From positions 54,190,501 through 54,254,500 of the forward strand of contig OX419761.1 of NCBI GenBank assembly GCA_948567375.1: DNA of 64,000 bases, in the 5' to 3' direction. Both the position numbers and the translations under genes were made by a program. This stretch comes from Lunularia cruciata. Lineage: Eukaryota > Streptophyta > Marchantiopsida > Lunulariales > Lunulariaceae. Below the pieces are notes generated by a model. The model was not told where the DNA came from, ran no database searches, and saw only the letters and a list, made by a program, of their open reading frames with translations. This document shows, piece by piece, positions 58,560 to 64,000 of the stretch (position 1 is its first letter; the number at the start of each line of letters is the position of its first letter).

Positions 58560-58990
58560 CCAATAGAGGGAAGGTTGGCCTTTCCTCACCAAGAGCTTTC
58601 CAATGGTATGTTATCCACATGATTTTGAGATTCCTACAAGAAGATTCCCTAAAAGATTCCCTTTGGTCAAAGCCTATTTGACCAACCAGATGGGACCAAG
58701 AGTGACATGTCACCCATACAAGCAAGTAATCCGAGGGTGGAGCTTGCTGAAAGGTCACTATCCATGTACCTAATCCTATGGTGGAGCTTCCTTGGAGGAG
58801 ATCCTCTTTGGCTATATAATAAAGAGAAGGTGCTCCTTTGGGGCATCAAGGGATTGAGTGTGAAATCTATATTTTCTCTCTTGTATCTCTCTTGAAGAGT
58901 TCTCTTGTCCTCGGAGTATTACAATGTCTCATGATTTTACTATGACACTCAATCTATGGCTAGATTATCACTCACACTTCTATCAAACAA
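58560..58990 (+). repeat. Possible LTR-like stretch
   Basis: The DNA changes to a better-balanced composition. A TATATAA box (58,813-58,819) is followed by TTCTCTCTTGTATCTCTC and a run of short T-rich blocks, reminiscent of plant LTR R/U5 regions. No matching second copy, primer-binding site or definite TG/CA ends are seen. Confidence 0.25.
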
Positions 58991-59165
58991 GTATGCATAT
59001 AGATTTCCATATGATACATACTACATATATATAAAATTTATTTATTCTCTTTTTATGATGTGCTTGAAGTGAAGATCCCACTAGAATTCATATACAATTT
59101 GAGACATATATATATTAGCTATGCGGTCTCAAGTACATATTAAGTAATGGTTGAACTTGTTGGAA

Positions 59166-60070
59166 TTACCTTCTCAATGAGTAATGAGTGAGAGAAAAAA
59201 TAATGACTTTCATGTATGGGTAACATATTTTATTTGATGTGGTAGTTTTAAAATCCCTACATTTAATTATCTCCTCCATAGATAGCAAGCTACACAAGAT
59301 TGATAGAGATGTTTGTCTACGTGCCAAATCCCTTATCACATGCTTAAATGTCCCTAGTCCAAGAATATCACCAAAGACTCCCATAATCCTCCTATCAAGG
59401 CTCTCAGACATGATAGGAAGGTCAAGGAGTGGGGAGCTATGCGGAGGAGGTAAGTTGGTTGACAAGCAATACTAGAGGAGAGTATACCAAATGCCATTTG
59501 TGGATCTCCTAGTAAAGGAAGGTCATTCACATGGAGAATATCCTCTACAAGGGCAATGTCTAAGAAGCGTGTGACAAAATCTTTGGATCCTATTGGCACT
59601 CCAAGAACATGTAGTCCATCTATAGATATGATACACTCCTTTGGAAGCTCAAGGTTGGGATAGATACCTAAAGGGAGCTATGCCCTTTAACACCTTGACT
59701 CTCAAACCTACAAGATGTAGCTTGGTAGTCAAGTGGTCAAAGGCATGCCTAATCTAATCTGTAGGGCCCATGATGTATGTATCATATGCCAAGGAGTGAA
59801 AAACACAACTTGGAAAGGCCAAAGTAGTAGATAAGGGAGTTCTAAAGTGAGCCATGGCAAATAAGAGTCCTCCCAGAAGGATCTTCCAACAATTGACTCC
59901 AAGACAATGACTTCCTCTTGTGAACAACCGTGCTGGTAATAAAGAGAAGCAAGAGAGGCATAAAAGGACCGCACAAAAGGAATAAGACTTGCCAAGGATC
60001 CATTAGTTTCCCTAAGCTCTCTAAATATGGATGCTTGTGAGACACTATTAAAATCATTCTCAATATCCAA
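59166..60070 (-). pseudogene. Reverse transcriptase of LINE remnant B
   Basis: The minus strand reads MDIENDFNSVSQASIFREL (motif A with its aspartate), LIPFVRSFYASLASLYYQHG, then after a frameshift near 59,885 ILLGGLLFAMAHFR, and VFHSLAYDTYIMGP, where the catalytic pair expected as A-D-D reads A-Y-D. Further on come LHLVGLRVKVLKG and RRIMGVFGDILGLGTFKHV, matching the thumb region of REL-type LINE proteins. The enzyme would have copied element RNA at the target site. The motif-C change and frameshifts make it inactive. Confidence 0.78.
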
Positions 60071-61129
60071 CTATAGGATGACCTACTCCGGATGGATATC
60101 TAGGAGAGCCCTAATACCTAGAGAAATAGCCTCACATCCTCCAAGTGTAGCTACTCCAAATTGATGTTGGAAGTGAGAACGATGCTGAAGGACAATAGTG
60201 TAGCTAACCAAATGCAAAAAGATCTCTCAAATAGCAATCAGTCTAATGCCCACCGTGTCCTTCTCCATTGTAAGAATTCAAATAACACCTAACACCTAAC
60301 TAATAGACATAGGAATACCTCTTCTTGCTATCATTGTAGTCACTTGAAACAACTCAAAAAACCACTAGAAGGATCATCTTCATGAAATCAATCTCTAAGA
60401 TGCTCACATACCATCCTTGACAAGCCTCGTAAGGAAAGGCAAGGGGCAATGCACAATGCTTGTGCAAAAAGTGACCTATCAAGATATAAAGGATGCTCAG
60501 GCTAATAATCTAAAACCTCTAGTGGTAATCCCTCTCTTGCCATAGGATGTAGTGAGCGTAGGGAGAAGATAGTCTCATCAATAAGACTACCCATAAACAA
60601 AGGGTGTAGCACTTGTGTTGCTCTACTAAACTCTCCCGCTTAACCCAATGTCCTACATCATCGTAATTTAGGGGACTATGTGGTATCATGTAGAAAACTT
60701 GTCTCCTAAAATGTGCAGGTCTAATAGAATCCTCTTGTAGGGCCACCCAATCCCTGCTCAAAATCAACAAAATCTAGCAACCATCTCTCTATGCCTTGCA
60801 CGTCTCCCTCTAGCATAACAAAGACACCATTGAGAGAGTAAGAGGAATAAGAACCATGCTAACTCGTCCAAAGGATCACGTGCCAATTGATCAAGTGGTA
60901 GGCAAAAAGCCTATCTAGCCTTATCATGGAGTGTACGGGGTAGCCTATGGAATAGACATGGACATGGAAACTAGTCTCAAGTAATCGCAAAATACAACCA
61001 GCCTGAGAAGCTAACCACTTTCAGAATGTCCTTGGAAAAATCAACAAAGGGATAGAAAAAGTGTGCATAATCCCAAGTGTCACTGTTGTCAATGTGATTG
61101 CTTGCTTCATTTGAGCATCCCAAGTGGTC

Positions 61130-61281
61130 CAATCATAGTCCTTGTTCATCTTTCTCACATGGATCTTTACCCTTTGCAAGGTAAAGCATTGGTGACACAA
61201 TAGGCATGGTGTATCCCAAACAGCTTTGGGCAGCTTCACATGGGAAAGTGTAGCCATGGCTAGCACAAGAATAATGATCAT
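61130..61281 (-). pseudogene. Zinc-finger N-terminus of LINE remnant B
   Basis: The reading LPKAVWDTPCLLCHQCFTLQ then RVKIHVRKMNKDY shows C-x2-C, a phenylalanine and HVRKM-N, the form of an R2-type C2H2 finger with its last histidine changed to asparagine. Such fingers bind target DNA in R2 elements. It lies about 1.1 kb upstream of the reverse transcriptase in element direction, which is plausible for the family. Confidence 0.5.
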
Positions 61282-62159
61282 AACACACTATGTTCATCTC
61301 CATCTCCTCCCAGACCCGCAAATCACAACTCCTCACATTCAAACTCACATGAATAAATATTATCTCTCCAAATCCATAACTATAAACTCTCATAATTTTC
61401 AAACTAAAATTGCATGGAACTATAGCATGAAGACCTGGAGAATAGAATTGAAAAATCTCAAGCCATCACTCTCAATGTGTAATAATCATTCAAAACCCTA
61501 AAATAACAAATCTAAAAATCCACTTAAATTTCTATTCCATATTCCATAGTTTTTTAATCATGAAACCAAAATTGTAAAACAAACATAATCTATTATTCAC
61601 TCAAGTGCTATATGCTAGAGAGAACTCCAAAAGTATATATATTTCCTCTCCCATCTCTCCCTCTCTTCTCTCCTCTCCCATCTCCACACTCTTCTTGACT
61701 CCCAAATATAGTTCCCAAAAAGTTCTCAATAATAGGTTTGATTCTTGCAACCCGTAACTTGGCACTCAACTTATTCCTTCCTTGTGAAGTCTTGACTCCT
61801 CGTATGCCAATAGTAACCAATGTTTAGGTTGAACACACCAGTGCTTTGATTTTCTCTCTGGTCTGATTTGTATTGCACATGACTTACACTGTTGTATACA
61901 ACCTCAACCTTTGGTAAGCCACGGTGATGCTCAACTATTTATTTCATCTGAATAATGACGCTCTCATTTCAAAAGGAGATCCAAACTAGGATTGGATCTT
62001 TTTTTGCAAGATGAATAAGAGATCTCTACATGACTTACACTTCTAAAACACTTTGAGTAGAGTCAACGATGTCCTTGACATTTGTTTATCCTAGAGGTAA
62101 AAGGCAAGCACGTAGGAAAAACAAAGGATGAGAAGACTCCATCAAGCTGTACAAGGGAG

Positions 62160-63300
62160 AGACAAAAAAGTAACATGGAGCTAAACCCCAACAAAGTCTA
62201 TATGAGAAATCTGCCTTACCACACCTAAGATATCCAAGCTATGCAAGTTGTACGGTCTACACACAAATGGAGCATCCAAAGAAATATCACCTTATGTGAT
62301 TGCTCTCCTATGGATTGCACTAGCCATTGCCCTCTATAGAGAAATGGACACACGCTGTCTAAAATATGCTATAAAGTATTAGAAGAAAGTGGTATCCCTT
62401 GACACCTAACATGATAAGCTCTTGCGCACTCCCTGACAAATGTGTCAAATGCCGTGTCCATCGCTCCATATAACTCCAAGGCTAGAGGAACAAAGAGGTG
62501 ACCTTGCTGCATGCCCCTATACTTGGAGACCTTGCAACCTGGTGCAGCACTTGCCGCCCATCCAGGGGGATGGGTGATCACTCCCTCCAAAATTGTATCT
62601 TGCGTAGGATCCGTAACCACGACATCTGCTACTATCACCTGATCATCTTTGGACCAAGTATAAGTCTGCCTTGACACATGTTGTCTGTAAAGCATACTAA
62701 CGCTCCTTCCAAGCCAAGTATCTACTCTCCCGTGCCATAACAAACACTATGTCCCTAATGGCATCATGGGTAGCTATCCTTTGTCCTCCAAAAGGACACC
62801 GTGTCATGTGGACCGCTACTACATCTAGTGTAGAACCACAGTCACAAGTGAGTAATGAAGATGCAGATGGGTGGACCAAACCTAGGCAAAACCTCATCGC
62901 TGTAGAGAAAGTAGCTGGTGTGAGTCGGAATGCCCTAATGCACAGTTGAGCTAGGATTCAAGAGCCTGCACCCTTGCAGGAGCAAGAGCAAAGACATGCT
63001 CTAGTAGCCTGAGGAATGGACGAGTCAACTAAGAGAGAATGTAGTGTATGCTCATACTGTCGCTCCATCAAGGAAGACTATAAACCTCTAGTCCAATTTG
63101 ATGATAGTGAAACAAAAGATGGAAAATTCTCTCATGTTCATGGGGATAGACTATCTCTCGTTTGCCCCAATAACACTTGGAGAGAAAAGGATCCTCCCTC
63201 CACCTCTATGCACTCTAGACTATTCACTCGAGTGCTACAAGCTAGAGAGCCCTCCGATATTATTAATATCTTCTCACATCTCTCCCTCTCCCGCATCTCC
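62160..63300 (-). mobile_element. R2-like LINE remnant A: leader and restriction-like endonuclease
   Basis: On the minus strand a leader repeat at about 63,210-63,300, similar to that of remnant B at 61,591-61,690, is followed after only about 300 bases by the C-terminal zinc knuckle and endonuclease at 62,949-62,369. The finger and reverse transcriptase that should lie between are missing, so this copy carries a large internal deletion or is rearranged. It lies upstream of remnant B in the same orientation. Confidence 0.6.
62369..62949 (-). pseudogene. Zinc knuckle and restriction-like endonuclease of LINE remnant A
   Basis: The minus strand reads LLTCDCGSTLDVVAVHMTRC, a CCHC knuckle, then PFGGQRIATHDAIRDIVFVM, the conserved segment that follows it in REL-type LINEs. 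After a frame change near 62,720 come VIVADVVVTDPTQDT and APGCKVSKYRGMQQGHLFVPL, ending with FDTFVRECARAYHVRCQG. The acidic position in VADVVVTD and the lysine in K-Y-R fit the PD-(D/E)XK-type nuclease fold that nicks target DNA. One frameshift separates knuckle and nuclease; the nuclease part is 124 codons open. Confidence 0.72.
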
Positions 63301-64000
63301 CGATCATGTATCAGATTTATTTGGATAGGGAATCCTAGATCCTTTGACTCTCCGTTCTGGATTACTTGCATGAAGAGACCTCGGTGTGTAAAAGTTCACT
63401 CAGGTTTTACGAAAATGATTAGACACATCTTGATATACTACAGATATACATCTGTAGTGGTATAAGCTGCACGAGGCAAAAAGAACATCTCAAAATATTA
63501 TGTTCGCATGTCGTCTGGACATTTTTTCTGTTGTTGCAGTAAAGCCGGAATGTGACTGACGCGCGCCCCTGTCTTTCTCGGCTGCCTGCCGAAAAATTTG
63601 ATTGCGGTTAAAGACCATAAAATAGTACCGTTTTCAATTAAATTTAGAGTTATTATATATATATATATATTATTTTTTATTAAAATTTTACAGTCAGTTC
63701 TAATTCATTTATGGAAACATTAAAAGTCGATTAATACTAAAATTGTTAATGGTATCATTAAAAATTAAAAATTAAATTTTTTATTTAATTTTTATTTATT
63801 CATTTTAAAAGTATGAAATATTAAATGTGTTTAAAATTGTAATTCTAAATTTATGAGTATTTCTTCTATTAAATAATTTTCATAAATAATAACATTAATG
63901 CAAGAAATGAGTATGGATAATTTTAAAAATGAATCATAAAATAATTAAACTTTATTGCGTGTGCATATATTTTTTATAAAATTATAATTAAACTCTCATT
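63301..64000. other. Right-edge DNA without a supported gene
   Basis: After about 63,530 there is a short GC-rich patch (GACTGACGCGCGCCCCTGTC) and then about 400 bases of very AT-rich DNA with an (AT)n run at 63,653-63,670. No gene is visible to the end of the window. Confidence 0.5.

Larger units (their letters stand above)
59166..61700 (-). mobile_element. R2-like LINE remnant B: leader, zinc finger, reverse transcriptase
   Basis: On the minus strand, from right to left: a leader repeat (about 61,590-61,690) shared with remnant A; a C2H2-type finger near 61,190, CLLCHQCFTLQRVKIHVRK, whose last ligand reads N instead of H; a weakly readable linker; and a reverse transcriptase at 60,070-59,166. 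N-terminal zinc fingers followed by reverse transcriptase are typical of R2-group elements. The expected C-terminal endonuclease is absent downstream, so the copy is incomplete. Stops and frameshifts are numerous. Confidence 0.7.

Noticed and set aside
1-64000. CRISPR arrays, rRNA or tRNA genes, bacterial operons
   Set aside because: No spaced identical repeats, no rRNA cores and no tRNA cloverleaf were seen. The only tRNA-related sequences are retrotransposon primer-binding sites.

Overview
The window looks like nuclear DNA of a land plant with a large, transposon-rich genome. Plant-type retrotransposon primer-binding sites, Ty3/gypsy chromovirus proteins, AT-rich decayed intergenic DNA and one gene with about a dozen GT-AG exons all point that way. 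Two remnants of a LINE with a restriction-like endonuclease and an N-terminal zinc finger make a flowering plant less likely than a seed-free plant or gymnosperm. That placement is inference, and I cannot name the species.

Layout. 1-1,200: higher-complexity DNA with a probable terminal exon of an unidentified minus-strand gene. 1,200-7,144: AT-rich decayed repeats. 7,145-10,897: a 3.75-kb LTR carrying its own decayed ORF. 10,898-14,504: a diverged relative of that ORF. 14,505-20,197: a complete but dead chromovirus, bounded by LTRs and a perfect 5-bp target duplication. 20,198-21,629: flanking DNA with another ORF fragment. 21,630-26,506: a second copy of the 3.75-kb LTR, followed by its primer-binding site and gag. 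It is cut at 26,507 by a second, inverted and 5'-truncated chromovirus copy (26,507 to about 31,060). 31,188-31,379: a foldback element. 32,269-41,388: the only intact host gene I can model, an NHL-repeat protein similar to plant EMB1974. 41.4-58.5 kb: AT-rich decayed DNA with coiled-coil ORF relics on both strands near 47-51 kb. 58.5-63.3 kb: an LTR-like stretch and two R2-like LINE remnants. 63.5-64 kb: AT-rich DNA.

How it fits together. Apart from the host gene and the left-edge exon, nearly everything recognisable is mobile-element debris with many stops and frameshifts. The most unusual item is a family of long LTRs (3.75 kb) that encode a protein of about 800 residues. It has a conserved N-terminal block followed by an acidic, coiled-coil-rich tail. 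The N-terminal block recurs at four places in the window. The host gene keeps reading frame across all modelled splice junctions, although one 4.1-kb intron is packed with inverted and tandem repeats.

All calls come from reading the sequence. No alignment or database search was run, and copy boundaries not marked by LTR ends or target duplications are approximate.
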